Source: Flavobacterium panici
GTDB taxonomy: Bacteria > Bacteroidota > Bacteroidia > Flavobacteriales > Flavobacteriaceae
Assembly: GCF_903819335.1 (NCBI RefSeq)
Contig: NZ_CAIJDE010000017.1
Coordinates: 186,001-250,000 of the forward strand
Length of the DNA: 64,000 nt
Direction of reading: 5' to 3'
Below are positions 33,797 to 43,612 of the stretch, in pieces. How positions within the stretch are numbered: position 1 is the first letter of the stretch; each line of letters opens with the position of its first letter. Below the pieces are notes generated by a model. The model did not search any database and was not told the DNA's origin. It saw only the letters and a list, made by a program, of their open reading frames with translations. The position numbers were made by a program, and so were the translations under genes.

Positions 33797-35578
33797 TTAC
33801 AAATTCTTATCCCCTCTTAACTCGCGGTATTTTTTTCTGGCATCAACAAAGTAAATACTATCCTGATGGCTAAAAATTACCTTTTCATATAAAGGCTTGG
33901 CCTTTTCTACATCTTTCAATTCGTCATTGTAAATTTCTGCTGAGAAAAACAGTGCTTCATCTACATAAATTCCGTCGCTGTGGCTGTCAATGATTTGCTG
34001 GTATTGGCTTAAAGCCGAAGTATAATCTTTCTGACTTTCATATATTTTACCTAAACGCAACAATGTTACAGCTTCGATTTCCTGCCCTTTAAAGGTTTTC
34101 AGGATGTTTTGAAAATGTATAATTGCTTCTTGTTTTTTATTTTGATAAAGTAAAAAATCGCCTTTTGCAAATTGCTTTAAAGCTGTTTGAGTTGAATCAG
34201 CAACGGTATTGTCATTTATCAGTAAGAAATATTCAAGAGCGTCGTTAGCAATTAATTGTGTGTTTGCCGATTTTAATTCTTTAAACTGTTTTAAAGCCCA
34301 TTCAAAATCGCCTTTGTAATAACTTGTTTTTGCTGCTTTTAAACTTGCTTCATGCGACATGACATCATTCTTTAAATCCAATTGAATCTGAGAATAGTAA
34401 ATTAATGCCTGATTGAACTTTTCTTCTAAAAGCAAAATATCTCCCAGCTCCATCTTTGCATCAGCCTGTTGATAAGCGTTTAAATTTAATTCTAAAGCTC
34501 TTTTTACAACTGTTTTGGCTTCTTCTGTCTTTTTTAAATTAAAAGCCAGGAAATGTGCCTGAATTAATTGCAAAGATAAGGTAAAAGGATTTATTTCATA
34601 AGTTACCAGTAATTGCTGCAGTTCTGCTGTAATGGCCGGATAATCTTTTTCCTGTGCTTTATCAATTTTAATCTGCATTAAATTGGCATTGCTCTGAATC
34701 AGTAGATCTGTATCTTTTGTGTTTAGAAGAATAAAATTCAGAATTTCAGAAGCGGTGTCTGTGTCATCTTCATTTAAGGCAAACTGACTTAAGTTTACAA
34801 TACTGATTAAAGATTCCGGTTCGCGTTTGTAAATGGCTTTTTCCTGAATAAAGGCTTTTCCAAATTCTTTTTGCTGTACATAAAACCAGCTTAAATAATG
34901 ATTCCAAAAAACATCCTGATCTTTTTGCGTTCTTAAAATCAATGCTTTTCGCATAGCATCTTTAAAAGCCGTATTATCTGTTTCGCCGTTCATAAAACGG
35001 GATAACTGTGTTTGGATTAAATTAGCGTTTTGCTGGTTATTATAAGATTCTGTCAGTAAAAGATCTATCATTAAATCGGTTTTTCCTAACTGGCCGTACA
35101 ACATTCCAATTTGAAAATTGAAATTATAATTCGGCTGAACCTGCATGGCGGTTTGATACGCTTTTAAGGCATATTCTAATAAAACCTTTTTCTCGAAAGC
35201 ATTTCCAACTCCGTAAACATCATTTGGACTGGTTTTGATTTTATCGATTGCCTGTTCATAGTAATTTTTGGCTTTCGATTCGTTTTTCTGTAACTGGTAA
35301 TTGTATCCCAATTCAACTAAAAAAACACCTTGTTTATAGGCATTGTAACGACTTAAAATTGTTTTTTCGGCAAGGTCAAACTGCTGCAATTGCTGATAAC
35401 AATCTATCGTTCGTAAAAAGTATTGGGTATTTGATGGTGAACTTCTTAAAAGATCTTCGTAAATGATTTTTGCTTTTTCAAAATCACCTTTGTCGTAGTA
35501 ATTGTTTGCTAACTGTTCGTTTTGCGAAAATGCAAAACCAGACCACAACAAAACGATATAGATAAAGATGTTTTTCAT
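33797..35578 (-). CDS. Exported TPR-repeat protein
   Basis: A 593-residue protein with a signal peptide (MKNIFIYIVLLWSGFAFSQ) and TPR repeats along most of its length, ending in a YbgF/tol-pal-like set of repeats (KQEAIIHFQNILKTFKGQE, YTSALSQYQQIIDSHSDG). Probably a periplasmic scaffold; the partner is unknown. Forms a minus-strand series with serS upstream and DUF4286 downstream, with gaps of about 110 bases. Confidence 0.82.
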   Translation of the reverse strand: MKNIFIYIVLLWSGFAFSQNEQLANNYYDKGDFEKAKIIYEDLLRSSPSNTQYFLRTIDCYQQLQQFDLAEKTILSRYNAYKQGVFLVELGYNYQLQKNESKAKNYYEQAIDKIKTSPNDVYGVGNAFEKKVLLEYALKAYQTAMQVQPNYNFNFQIGMLYGQLGKTDLMIDLLLTESYNNQQNANLIQTQLSRFMNGETDNTAFKDAMRKALILRTQKDQDVFWNHYLSWFYVQQKEFGKAFIQEKAIYKREPESLISIVNLSQFALNEDDTDTASEILNFILLNTKDTDLLIQSNANLMQIKIDKAQEKDYPAITAELQQLLVTYEINPFTLSLQLIQAHFLAFNLKKTEEAKTVVKRALELNLNAYQQADAKMELGDILLLEEKFNQALIYYSQIQLDLKNDVMSHEASLKAAKTSYYKGDFEWALKQFKELKSANTQLIANDALEYFLLINDNTVADSTQTALKQFAKGDFLLYQNKKQEAIIHFQNILKTFKGQEIEAVTLLRLGKIYESQKDYTSALSQYQQIIDSHSDGIYVDEALFFSAEIYNDELKDVEKAKPLYEKVIFSHQDSIYFVDARKKYRELRGDKNL

Positions 35579-35604
35579 ATTTCAGTTTTTAAATGTGGTA
35601 TTTT

Positions 35605-35690
35605 TTAGTATTCAGTCACAGTTTACAGTCTCGGTAATCGGTTCAGTTAAACTGAAAACTGAGACTGTGACTGTAAACTATATACTAAAG
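35605..35690. repeat. Imperfect palindromic spacer after serS
   Basis: CAGTTTACAGTCTC (35619-35632) faces GAGACTGTGACTGTAAACT (35661-35679), with an inner CAGTTAAACTG hairpin at 35644-35654. It could terminate serS transcription, though no long T run is present. Confidence 0.4.
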
Positions 35691-36962
35691 TTAGTCAATT
35701 ATATCAAATCCGCAGTAAGGACGTAAAACTTCTGGGATTACAATTCCTTCCGGCGTTTGGTAATTTTCTAAAATTCCGGCCAAAACTCTAGGCAATGCTA
35801 ATGAACTTCCGTTTAATGTATGTGCCAATTGGTTTTTCCCGTCTTTGTCTTTGAAACGTAATTTCAAGCGGTTTGCCTGAAAAGTTTCAAAGTTAGAAAC
35901 TGAACTAATTTCTAACCAGCGATCCTGCGCCGTAGAAAATACTTCAAAATCGTAAGTCAAAGCTGATGTGAAACCCATATCGCCTCCGCAAAGACGTAAA
36001 ACTCTATATGGTAATTTTAATTCTTTTAGAATGTCTTTTACGTGCTCTACCATTCCGTCAAGCGCTGCGTATGAATTATCCGGATGTTCAACACGAACGA
36101 TTTCTACTTTATCAAATTGATGTAAACGGTTTAATCCGCGAACGTGCGCTCCGTAAGAACCTGCTTCACGACGGAAACATGGTGTATAAGCGGTATGTAA
36201 AACCGGTAATTCGCTTTCGTTTAAAATTACATCGCGAAATAAATTTGTAACCGGAACCTCAGCTGTTGGGATCAAATATAAATCATCAATTGTTGAATGG
36301 TACATTTGCCCTTCTTTATCTGGCAATTGTCCTGTTCCGTATCCTGAAGCTTCGTTTACCAAATGCGGAACCTGAACTTCATCATATCCTGCTACTGTGT
36401 TCTTATCTAAAAAATAGTTGATTAACGCACGCTGCAAACGAGCTCCTTTTCCTTTGTAAACAGGAAAACCAGCTCCGGTAATTTTTACACCCAATTCAAA
36501 ATCGATGATATCGTATTTTTTTACCAATTCCCAGTGCGGCTGTGCGCCTTCGTGTAAAACCGGAATATCGCCTTCCTGAAAAACATTCAAATTGTCATCT
36601 GGAGTTTTTCCTTCAGGTACAATATCTGCCGGAAGATTTGGTAACGTGTATAATTTATTTGTTAACTCAACCGCCAAAGCTTCTGCTTTTTCGCCAAGTT
36701 CTTTGCTTTTTTCTTTTAATGAAACGGTTTTTTCTTTTAAGATGGCTGCTTTAGATTTCTCACCCGCTTTCATTAATTCGCCTATATCTTTGGACAATTT
36801 ATTAGATTCAGCTAAAGTATTATCTAATTCCACCTGAGTTGCACGACGATTTTCGTCTAATTGCACCACCTCTTCAACAACGCTTTTAGCATCGATATTT
36901 CGTTTTGCTAAAGCCTTGATTACTTTCTCCTGATTTTCTCTAATAAATGCGATTTGTAACAT
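35691..36962 (-). CDS. serS: Serine--tRNA ligase
   Basis: Class II synthetase charging tRNA-Ser and tRNA-Sec. The 423-residue form starts MLQIAFIRENQEKVI. It has the long N-terminal coiled-coil arm (about residues 30-105) that grips the tRNA variable arm, motif 2 in CFRREAGSYG and motif 3 in LNGSSLALPRVLAGILEN. The frame is open for 44 more codons upstream (to 37094), but that extension is unlike any SerRS, so the ATG at 36962 is used. Confidence 0.96.
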   Translation of the reverse strand: MLQIAFIRENQEKVIKALAKRNIDAKSVVEEVVQLDENRRATQVELDNTLAESNKLSKDIGELMKAGEKSKAAILKEKTVSLKEKSKELGEKAEALAVELTNKLYTLPNLPADIVPEGKTPDDNLNVFQEGDIPVLHEGAQPHWELVKKYDIIDFELGVKITGAGFPVYKGKGARLQRALINYFLDKNTVAGYDEVQVPHLVNEASGYGTGQLPDKEGQMYHSTIDDLYLIPTAEVPVTNLFRDVILNESELPVLHTAYTPCFRREAGSYGAHVRGLNRLHQFDKVEIVRVEHPDNSYAALDGMVEHVKDILKELKLPYRVLRLCGGDMGFTSALTYDFEVFSTAQDRWLEISSVSNFETFQANRLKLRFKDKDGKNQLAHTLNGSSLALPRVLAGILENYQTPEGIVIPEVLRPYCGFDIID

Positions 36963-37110
36963 AGCTTGATTTTTATAACTATTGTATTTTTTAATAACGG
37001 AAGCAAATTTAAGGAAATGTTTGCTAAGATTACGTACAAAGTTTAGTCTAAAGTTATTTGAAGGATTCCGCAGAGATACACGAAGTTTTCGCAAAGATGC
37101 GAAGAGAGTT

Positions 37111-38505
37111 TTATTCTTTTATTAGTTTAAAAGTTTGGACAGAATCGCCAAGCGTTACTTTCAAAATATAAAATCCGGAATCAAGACTAATGATGTTTAT
37201 AGTTCCGTCGCTGGTTTTTCCTTTTAAAACTGATTTTGATTCGAAATTAAAGAATTCAAAATCAAAGTTTTTAGCACCGAAGTTTTCTATGGAAATCGTT
37301 GTCTGCGCCGGATTTGGAGAAACAAAAGGTTTGTTTTTAACCAATTTTTCTAATGGCTGTTTATTGCAGGCACTTTCTAAAAGCGAATCCAGGTCATTTT
37401 CATCGTATACCAAAGCGTAATGAAGTTCTTTTGCTTTTTGAAATAACTGGCAGGCTTCGTCGTACTTTTTCTTGTCGAGATAAATTATTCCGAGGTTTTT
37501 CATTGCATACGAATTGTTTTTATCCATTTCTAATGCAGCTTCTAAATCAGCAATTCCTTTTTTAGATTCTCCCAGTTTATGATAAAGTAGACCTCGGGTT
37601 GTTTTTAAATCTCTTCCACCCTTTATATTTCCTTTGTCATGTTGAAAGGCTTTTTCAATATTTTCAAATGCTTTTTCATACTCTCCTTCATCACTCAATA
37701 ATCTGGCAAGTGCCGAGTATGACTGGGCATGGTCTGGTTTTTCTTTTATAATTTTCTCTAAATAATAGCGCGCTAAATCATACGATTTTCGTTTTTGCAA
37801 CAATGTTGCAAAGTTGTATAAAATGCGATAATCAGTAGGTGCGTTCTTGATTGCTTTAAAATAATAGTTATATGCAAAACCTTCCATTTCGAGGGTAGCA
37901 TATACACTTCCCATTCGGTCATAAAGTTTACTTCGAAAGACTGCCGTTTTCTTTTGTGCGGAATCTGACTCTACTACTTTTTTGTTTTTTGGATCTTTAT
38001 CAATGGCAAATTCAACCTTTTTTAAATCTTCAATTGCCAAAGTATTATTGCCAAGACTTACTCCTAAAACTCCTCGATTATACAAATCATTAATAGTTGT
38101 TGGATTAAAATTCGTTCTTGTATTAATATCCGTCAGCATTTTTAAGGCTTTTTTGACTGATTCTTCGCGGTCTTTATTAAACGGAAGTTTATGATCTGTT
38201 CTGCCCGTCATTTTTCCGTGTGCAAAATTCCAGGTTACGAGTTTTTCGCCTTGATAATTATACTGAAAACAATCGCCATCTTTCAATCCGTCTTTATCAA
38301 AATAGAAAACTTCGTTTACTTTTCCGCTTGGATAATAGGTTTTAGAACTGTCTTGCTTTTTATCTGCACCGAACCAAATTTCGACCGAAACTACTTTATC
38401 ATCATAATAATAGCGCGTAACATTATCTGCGGCCTCTTTTTGTTTTTCCTGAGCCAGCAAGAAAAAAGGCCAAATGAGTACAACAAAAAAGATTTTTTTT
38501 GACAT
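37111..38505 (-). CDS. TPR protein with MORN/YwqK-like N-terminus and type IX secretion tail
   Basis: A 464-residue secreted protein. Signal peptide (MSKKIFFVVLIWPFFLLAQ), then YwqK/MORN-like strand repeats (YYPSGKVNEVFYFDKDGLKDG), TPR repeats (about 140-370) and a C-terminal type A sorting domain of about 75 residues starting VSPNPAQTTISIENFG and ending FKLIKE. The tail marks it for export through the outer membrane by the type IX system. An upstream TTG at 38517 is possible; the ATG at 38505 sits at the signal peptide. Thirteen bases after the stop of the 38530 lipoprotein gene, if that is read as 38506-38529 spacing. Confidence 0.85.
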   Translation of the reverse strand: MSKKIFFVVLIWPFFLLAQEKQKEAADNVTRYYYDDKVVSVEIWFGADKKQDSSKTYYPSGKVNEVFYFDKDGLKDGDCFQYNYQGEKLVTWNFAHGKMTGRTDHKLPFNKDREESVKKALKMLTDINTRTNFNPTTINDLYNRGVLGVSLGNNTLAIEDLKKVEFAIDKDPKNKKVVESDSAQKKTAVFRSKLYDRMGSVYATLEMEGFAYNYYFKAIKNAPTDYRILYNFATLLQKRKSYDLARYYLEKIIKEKPDHAQSYSALARLLSDEGEYEKAFENIEKAFQHDKGNIKGGRDLKTTRGLLYHKLGESKKGIADLEAALEMDKNNSYAMKNLGIIYLDKKKYDEACQLFQKAKELHYALVYDENDLDSLLESACNKQPLEKLVKNKPFVSPNPAQTTISIENFGAKNFDFEFFNFESKSVLKGKTSDGTINIISLDSGFYILKVTLGDSVQTFKLIKE

Positions 38506-38529
38506 GTTTTGTTTCAATTGAATGCGAAT

Positions 38530-39423
38530 TTACAAAAACCGATTTCGATCGTCTTTTTTAAACGAATAAGTTTTTCCGTCAAATTTCAGTTTTTGGAATT
38601 CTTTTTTGACTTTTAGGTCGCTTTTTTGCTGAATGTCGTTTTCTAAATCTTCTTCGGCAGCGTCTTCATAAGTATAGATTTTTGAAACTAATAAATCATA
38701 AAAACCGCTTGTTTGCGAGGCAGAAAGACTAATTCCGGTTTCTAAGGTTTCTATTTGATACGTTCCTCCTCCGTTTGAATCTCCGTTTGCGGAGCGAATT
38801 GGATATTCGTATAAAACTTTCCTGATTCTGTTTCCATCAAAAGTGACGATAGTAAATTTTTCTTCAGAATACATTACAACTCTGCTGTTTGAATATACTT
38901 CTGTGCTAAAAGCTATGGCCGGAGTTTTGTCATTCAACTGTAATACATTATTCAAAATATATGTTTTGGCAACTCTTAAACCTTCATTTTCGTAATAACC
39001 GAGATTTTTATCGGTTTCTTCTGCCAGAATTTTTCCGTCTTCATTATTAACAAAAACGAATTTTCTTTCGTAGTAATTGCCTAAATCTTCTTCGCCCTGC
39101 TTTGTTTTATTTTTCTTAATAACGCAAATCACAAAAAAGGTTGTTTCGTTGTTGTAACGAATCGAACTTACATCTTCAATTTTAATGTTTGAATACTTGA
39201 TGTTTAGATTTTCGGCGGTTTTTTTGAGCAGGCTCAAATTGAGTTCTTCGGAAGGAACAATGTCTTCACTTTTTCTAAAAAGAAGCTGTTCTGCTGGTTT
39301 TGGGTTTTCAGACTGAACGGCTAACGATGGGGCGTTTTCGTCAATGATCTGTTTTTCATTTTTTCCACAGGAATATAGAAATAGAAAAATGCCACTGAGA
39401 ATTAAGTAGGTTTTAATTTTCAT
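38530..39423 (-). CDS. Lipoprotein of unknown function
   Basis: A 297-residue protein with signal MKIKTYLILSGIFLFLYSC (lipobox Cys19). The mature part is acidic and beta-strand rich, with no motif recognised. It ends a few bases upstream of the T9SS-tail TPR gene, so the two are probably one transcription unit. Confidence 0.7.
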   Translation of the reverse strand: MKIKTYLILSGIFLFLYSCGKNEKQIIDENAPSLAVQSENPKPAEQLLFRKSEDIVPSEELNLSLLKKTAENLNIKYSNIKIEDVSSIRYNNETTFFVICVIKKNKTKQGEEDLGNYYERKFVFVNNEDGKILAEETDKNLGYYENEGLRVAKTYILNNVLQLNDKTPAIAFSTEVYSNSRVVMYSEEKFTIVTFDGNRIRKVLYEYPIRSANGDSNGGGTYQIETLETGISLSASQTSGFYDLLVSKIYTYEDAAEEDLENDIQQKSDLKVKKEFQKLKFDGKTYSFKKDDRNRFL

Positions 39424-39514
39424 TGGTGTTGATTTTAAAATTAGGGGCTATCAAATATAAAATATTCTTAGTTAGCTTTTTAATTAAAATCAAAAATTTA
39501 ATAAAATTGGTAAA

Positions 39515-41065
39515 TTATTTATATTCTACTAATAATTCTCTTAATTCATTGCTTTTTAAAAACACAGCAAATCGTCCTGCCAAAAGCAGCATATCTCTTT
39601 CTTCTGGTCTGATTCGCAGTTTTGTTTCAATATGTGAGGTGTATTCATACATTAATAGAATTTCTCCGGCTGTAAATTCTGAAAATTTATCTTTTTGAAG
39701 TGTTGCAGCGATTATCTCACCGTCTTTATTTTTTCTGAATGCGCTTTCGCCGAATTTGTTTACAATATCTGTTTTAAATTCAGTATATAATTTAAACCAG
39801 CCGGCTGCATCGTCATTTGTGGTTTTTAATTCTGTTATCAGTTCTTCGTACTTTTCATCTTTTTGCATTTTTTGTAAATGATTTCGAATAGTAGTAAAAC
39901 CAATAACCTGATAATTTTTTACCGGAATTTTATAGCGTTCAAAAGTGTTTTCTACGTCTCTGTCAAAAGTTATGTATCGGGTTTGAACAGTATAAAGTGA
40001 TGCAGTTTCAAAAAGGGAAAGCAGTCCAATTTTCGTATCGTTGATATATGGTGTTTTTTTACCTTGTCCGAGACAATCAATAAAAAGCGCTTTTTTGTTT
40101 TTGTCATCAACAGTAGTATCGGCATGGAGCAACTCAACCAAAGTTTTATAACCTGTATTATCTGAAGCGCCTCCGTCAATAATACATAAAATTTTATCCT
40201 GATTTTTAATCCCGAATTTCACCTTTGGGAGAACTCCCGGAAAAGCAGAACTTGCCGTAATTCCGTAAGTTACGGGAAAATTGTAACCGTCGTTTATTTT
40301 GTTTTGATCCAAAACAAGATCAGCTTTATTGGGCGCGAGTGATTCATCTATAGCTAATCCTTTGATGATATGTGGCATAAACGGAATACGCTCGCCGTTA
40401 TTGAAAGCAGTTCCGTTGGCAACAAACATCGGCAGCGAAGGTTCTGATTTGCTTTCCTTTGGAACAAAAAAATCAGACAAAAGCATTTGAGTATCAAATT
40501 TATCTTTGTTGTCAGGATTTGTCACATCATATTGCAAAATATCGGCATCAATGCGTTGTGACATCGATATTTTATCACCTTTTTCGTTTCGGCTGTTGTT
40601 TAAAAGCGATAAAATATTGGCCGATTTATCTACATAATCTTTGAAGGCATCGGCTTTTGAAAAGTAAAATTCGTTGAAAGAACAATTGTCGTGATGCAGT
40701 TTGTTTTTTAAAACGGTTAAATAATATCCCGCCGAAAAACAACCTCCAGAAACTGTTGAATAATAATCTATTTCATTTAAAAAATTGCGTTGCAAGTAAT
40801 TCTCGTCAATTTCTTCCAGTCCGAGAAGAACGCCCATACTAAAAAATTGTGCTCGAGAGCCTCCGCCAGAAATACCAATTCCGAGTGCAATATGCGGATT
40901 TTGAAATTTTTGATCTCTTTCCTGAACCGATTTATAATCTGATAAGGAAACCGCAGGAATCGAACTGTAATTAATCTCTGAAAAAAGGTTGATTTTATTT
41001 TGGGAAAATCCTTTGTCTAAAAAAACAAGAAACAACATTACCAGCTGCAGTCTTTTAATTTTCAT
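39515..41065 (-). CDS. Patatin-like phospholipase
   Basis: A 516-residue exported protein (signal to about residue 21, FLDKGFSQ) with a patatin/cPLA2-like lipid acyl hydrolase fold. The oxyanion-hole glycine loop is GISGGGSRAQ (residues 64-73), the nucleophile Ser106 lies in STVSGGCFSAG, and the catalytic Asp is in IIDGGASDNTG. The nucleophile motif TVSGG differs from the usual GxSxG in its first Gly, as in some cytosolic PLA2 relatives. Probably acts on phospholipids in the periplasm or outside the cell. Confidence 0.85.
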   Translation of the reverse strand: MKIKRLQLVMLFLVFLDKGFSQNKINLFSEINYSSIPAVSLSDYKSVQERDQKFQNPHIALGIGISGGGSRAQFFSMGVLLGLEEIDENYLQRNFLNEIDYYSTVSGGCFSAGYYLTVLKNKLHHDNCSFNEFYFSKADAFKDYVDKSANILSLLNNSRNEKGDKISMSQRIDADILQYDVTNPDNKDKFDTQMLLSDFFVPKESKSEPSLPMFVANGTAFNNGERIPFMPHIIKGLAIDESLAPNKADLVLDQNKINDGYNFPVTYGITASSAFPGVLPKVKFGIKNQDKILCIIDGGASDNTGYKTLVELLHADTTVDDKNKKALFIDCLGQGKKTPYINDTKIGLLSLFETASLYTVQTRYITFDRDVENTFERYKIPVKNYQVIGFTTIRNHLQKMQKDEKYEELITELKTTNDDAAGWFKLYTEFKTDIVNKFGESAFRKNKDGEIIAATLQKDKFSEFTAGEILLMYEYTSHIETKLRIRPEERDMLLLAGRFAVFLKSNELRELLVEYK

Positions 41066-41390
41066 GCTAAATTCTTTTAATTAATATTGTTTATTCAACA
41101 TTAAACAATCTGAGTATATACGAGAGTTAGTAGAGAATATCCGGAACTAAATTTAAACCAATTAATTCAGAAAGAAGTGTTTACGTGGAAAAAAGTTTAT
41201 TCCACAAAACTGCACGGAGATTTTTCGCAGAGATTCGCAAAGAATATTTAAAGTAGTGTGAATTAATCTCGCAAAGTCGCGAAGTCGCAGAGAAATAAAA
41301 CTTTGCGACTTCGCGACTTTGCGAGATTAAAACATAAAACCTTAGCGAATCTCTGCGAATAAACTTTGTGAATCTTTGCGGCAGAAAAAA
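41066..41390. other. Gene-free spacer with a long perfect hairpin
   Basis: Contains fragments of TTCGCAGAGATTCGCAAAG type repeats (41225-41243, 41342-41356) and the strong hairpin at 41263-41330. No ORF is supported. Confidence 0.75.
41263..41330. repeat. 30-bp-arm hairpin (GCAAAGTCGC family, R4)
   Basis: Arms 41263-41292 and 41301-41330 are reverse complements with one mismatch around an 8-base loop. Arms contain TCTCGCAAAGTCGCGAAGTC. Members of the same family lie at 46222-46353 and at the right edge (63922 on). It may also act as terminator for the 41391 gene. Confidence 0.85.
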
Positions 41391-42128
41391 CTACGCACGT
41401 TTAATTTCATGCCCAACGTATTCCTCCAAATCCGCAAACATTTCGTCTACAGAAAGGACTTCAAAATCGGGATGGTTTTTTAAGAAATTGGCGTTTAGTT
41501 CGGCTAGATTTTCTTCTAATTCAAAAAAAGTATCATTGTTCAATGAATCACGAACCGGGTTTACGCCTTCTAATTTTGCTTTCAGGAATTTTCCGAGCTT
41601 GATGTTACTTATTAATTTCACTTTTTTGCTTTGCTCCAGAAACAATTCTAAGTGCTTTTCGGCACCAATTAAAGCCAAACCTTCTTCGATAAGTTCGTTT
41701 AATTCTTTGTTCCAGCCTGAATTGTAGACAAATTGCGAAAAATTCCCTTCTGTATATTGTGAATAGTAATAATCGAGATAATAACTCGTCAATGCATCTT
41801 CATGAATAAATTCGTCGTCTACACCTTCTTCTCGCATTAAATTGATTACCGAAATATTAGAGTGAATAACATCTTGCGGATTTTCACTTTTCATTGCTGT
41901 TTCAGAAACTATTATTCTACCGAATTCCTCCATTTGGGTTTTGTTTTGAGATTTGTTTTTGCTGAGATCAAGATCTTCGCCGTTCTTTTTTTCATTCATT
42001 TTAGCTGTTAAAGCCTTTAATCTTTTGGCCTGAGCTTCTTTTTCTTCTCGAAGCTTCGCCTTTTTTCTGTTCAGCAACTTAGTGTGCAAGGCCTTATTTT
42101 TTGTGTTTTTTTCGGGTCCCTTTGCCAT
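41391..42128 (-). CDS. Protein with basic coiled-coil N-terminus and DMP19-like domain
   Basis: A 245-residue cytosolic protein. Residues 1-70 are very Lys/Arg-rich and predicted coiled coil (KNKALHTKLLNRKKAKLREE). About residues 110-240 resemble the DMP19 (DUF4375) domain, in the region YNSGWNKELNELIEEGLALI. DMP19 proteins are known as DNA mimics, but here the basic N-terminus would favour nucleic-acid or ribosome contact. Function unknown. Family call tentative. Confidence 0.6.
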   Translation of the reverse strand: MAKGPEKNTKNKALHTKLLNRKKAKLREEKEAQAKRLKALTAKMNEKKNGEDLDLSKNKSQNKTQMEEFGRIIVSETAMKSENPQDVIHSNISVINLMREEGVDDEFIHEDALTSYYLDYYYSQYTEGNFSQFVYNSGWNKELNELIEEGLALIGAEKHLELFLEQSKKVKLISNIKLGKFLKAKLEGVNPVRDSLNNDTFFELEENLAELNANFLKNHPDFEVLSVDEMFADLEEYVGHEIKRA

Positions 42129-42364
42129 TACTTATATTGTTTATTAATGTAATATAATCGCTTTTCTACTTAATTATTATTTTGCAAATTTCGAATAAAA
42201 AGACGATTTAATTCGTGCACAATTAAAAATTTAAAGATTTTTATTGGTCAAACAAAAGGAAAAGCCTTATTTAAAATAAATAGCGTATAAACACCTATAG
42301 ATTAGTATAATTTTATCGGTATACTTGTTTGCATAATTTAATGTTTCTTTTAAAAATCAAAATC

Positions 42365-42766
42365 ATGGCTGACGATCAAAACAAATTTAACGAGTTGAAA
42401 GAATATTTAGAAAAAGAAATTCGCCAACATCAATTTGCATCCCGTACTAAGAACGTACTTGCTCAAACTCTTTTTTTTCTTGCCATTATTACAAGTGGAA
42501 TTTGTTTAATTAATGTTGCGACAAACTGGTTTTCAAAAACTGAATTATCAGCAATTGCTGCAATTCCGGGAATTATTCTATTAATAACTAATACATTTAA
42601 ATTCGAGGCAAGATCAAAATGGAATAAACTTAAACAAAGAAAAATGGAAGGTTTATACCGCAAATTAATATTTGAAAATGCTACTGTTGAAACTATTTCT
42701 AAAGAAATTACGGACGAACTAGAAAAACTTGATGAAACAAGGATTGAATTAGTAAAACCAGCTTAA
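42365..42766 (+). CDS. Two-helix membrane protein, SLATT/DUF4231-like
   Basis: A 133-residue protein with an N-terminal helical segment, two adjacent transmembrane helices (AQTLFFLAIITSGICLI and LSAIAAIPGIILLIT), then a long charged helix (FEARSKWNKLKQRKMEGLYR) ending in a Glu/Lys-rich tail. This matches the layout of SLATT and DUF4231 proteins, membrane effectors seen near nucleotide-sensing defence genes; no such partner is adjacent. The frame is open from 42329, but the ATG at 42365 begins a natural hydrophilic N-terminus (MADDQNKFNEL). Confidence 0.55.
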   Translation: MADDQNKFNELKEYLEKEIRQHQFASRTKNVLAQTLFFLAIITSGICLINVATNWFSKTELSAIAAIPGIILLITNTFKFEARSKWNKLKQRKMEGLYRKLIFENATVETISKEITDELEKLDETRIELVKPA

Positions 42767-42803
42767 TTCATTTTTTAACATCACTTTTAAATATACAAAC
42801 GAA

Positions 42804-43088
42804 ATGAACCTTAATAAAAACATAACTCTATTTTTCCTTTTAGGAATTCTCTCCATTTTAGCGGGAATAATTTATGCTATAATCCTGATAACAGGAAATT
42901 CAGCGCAAGATGGTTTATTAGGAATTTATATATTATTCGGTTTGATTCCTGTATTTCTAGTCATATTGATTGACCGATTATTGGTTAGAAAGTTTGGAAA
43001 TCAAAAAGTCAATAAAGTTCAGTTTTCTTTTCTGTTATTTATTATACTTTTATGGATTGTTAGAGCTATTGCGAATTTGTTCGTTTAA
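42804..43088 (+). CDS. Small three-helix membrane protein, unknown function
   Basis: A 94-residue protein made of three predicted transmembrane helices with short loops (LNKNITLFFLLGILSILAG, GIYILFGLIPVFLVILI, FSFLLFIILLWIVRAI). The family was not recognised. Three bases separate its stop from the start of the next lipoprotein gene, so they are translated from one mRNA. Confidence 0.65.
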   Translation: MNLNKNITLFFLLGILSILAGIIYAIILITGNSAQDGLLGIYILFGLIPVFLVILIDRLLVRKFGNQKVNKVQFSFLLFIILLWIVRAIANLFV

Positions 43089-43091
43089 ATT

Positions 43092-43607
43092 ATGAGGAAA
43101 ACAGTTTTATTAATTACAATTGGATGTCTTCTCTTCGGCTGCAAAAAAGAAGAAACAACAGAATTTCCGTTTGACAGTTTGGTTTTATCTTCTTCAAATT
43201 TAGCTGAGATTAATTCAATAAAATTTACAAGGAGTGATACCTTGTATTTTCAAAGGAATTATCCTGATCCTCCACAAAATTTCTATGCAATAATTTCAAA
43301 TGATAAAAAAATTGAACTAAACCAGTATCTTCAAAATCTAAACATAAACAAATATAAGCCTTTCTTCTATGATGAAAACCTCGACGATGGTCAGAGTTAT
43401 TTACTTCAGGTTAAAGCTAAAGACACAAACAAATTGATTTTTATACATGGCTCTGACGCTCCTAAAGAGCTTTATAATTATATTGATTCGTTAATTGCTT
43501 TAAAAGAAGATTTGAATTTTATACCAACAAAACAAGTTATTGACTTTGGTAATTTAAGTTCAATTCTTCCTATACCGCCTCCACCACCGCCTTTAAAAGA
43601 GAACTAA
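43092..43607 (+). CDS. Lipoprotein with polyproline tail, unknown function
   Basis: A 171-residue lipoprotein (signal MRKTVLLITIGCLLFGC, lipobox Cys17) with a C-terminus ending in PIPPPPPPLKEN. No family recognised. Close behind the small membrane protein (3 bases) and 5 bases before the YdeI gene, so three or four genes here may form an operon. Confidence 0.65.
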   Translation: MRKTVLLITIGCLLFGCKKEETTEFPFDSLVLSSSNLAEINSIKFTRSDTLYFQRNYPDPPQNFYAIISNDKKIELNQYLQNLNINKYKPFFYDENLDDGQSYLLQVKAKDTNKLIFIHGSDAPKELYNYIDSLIALKEDLNFIPTKQVIDFGNLSSILPIPPPPPPLKEN

Positions 43608-43612
43608 TAAAT

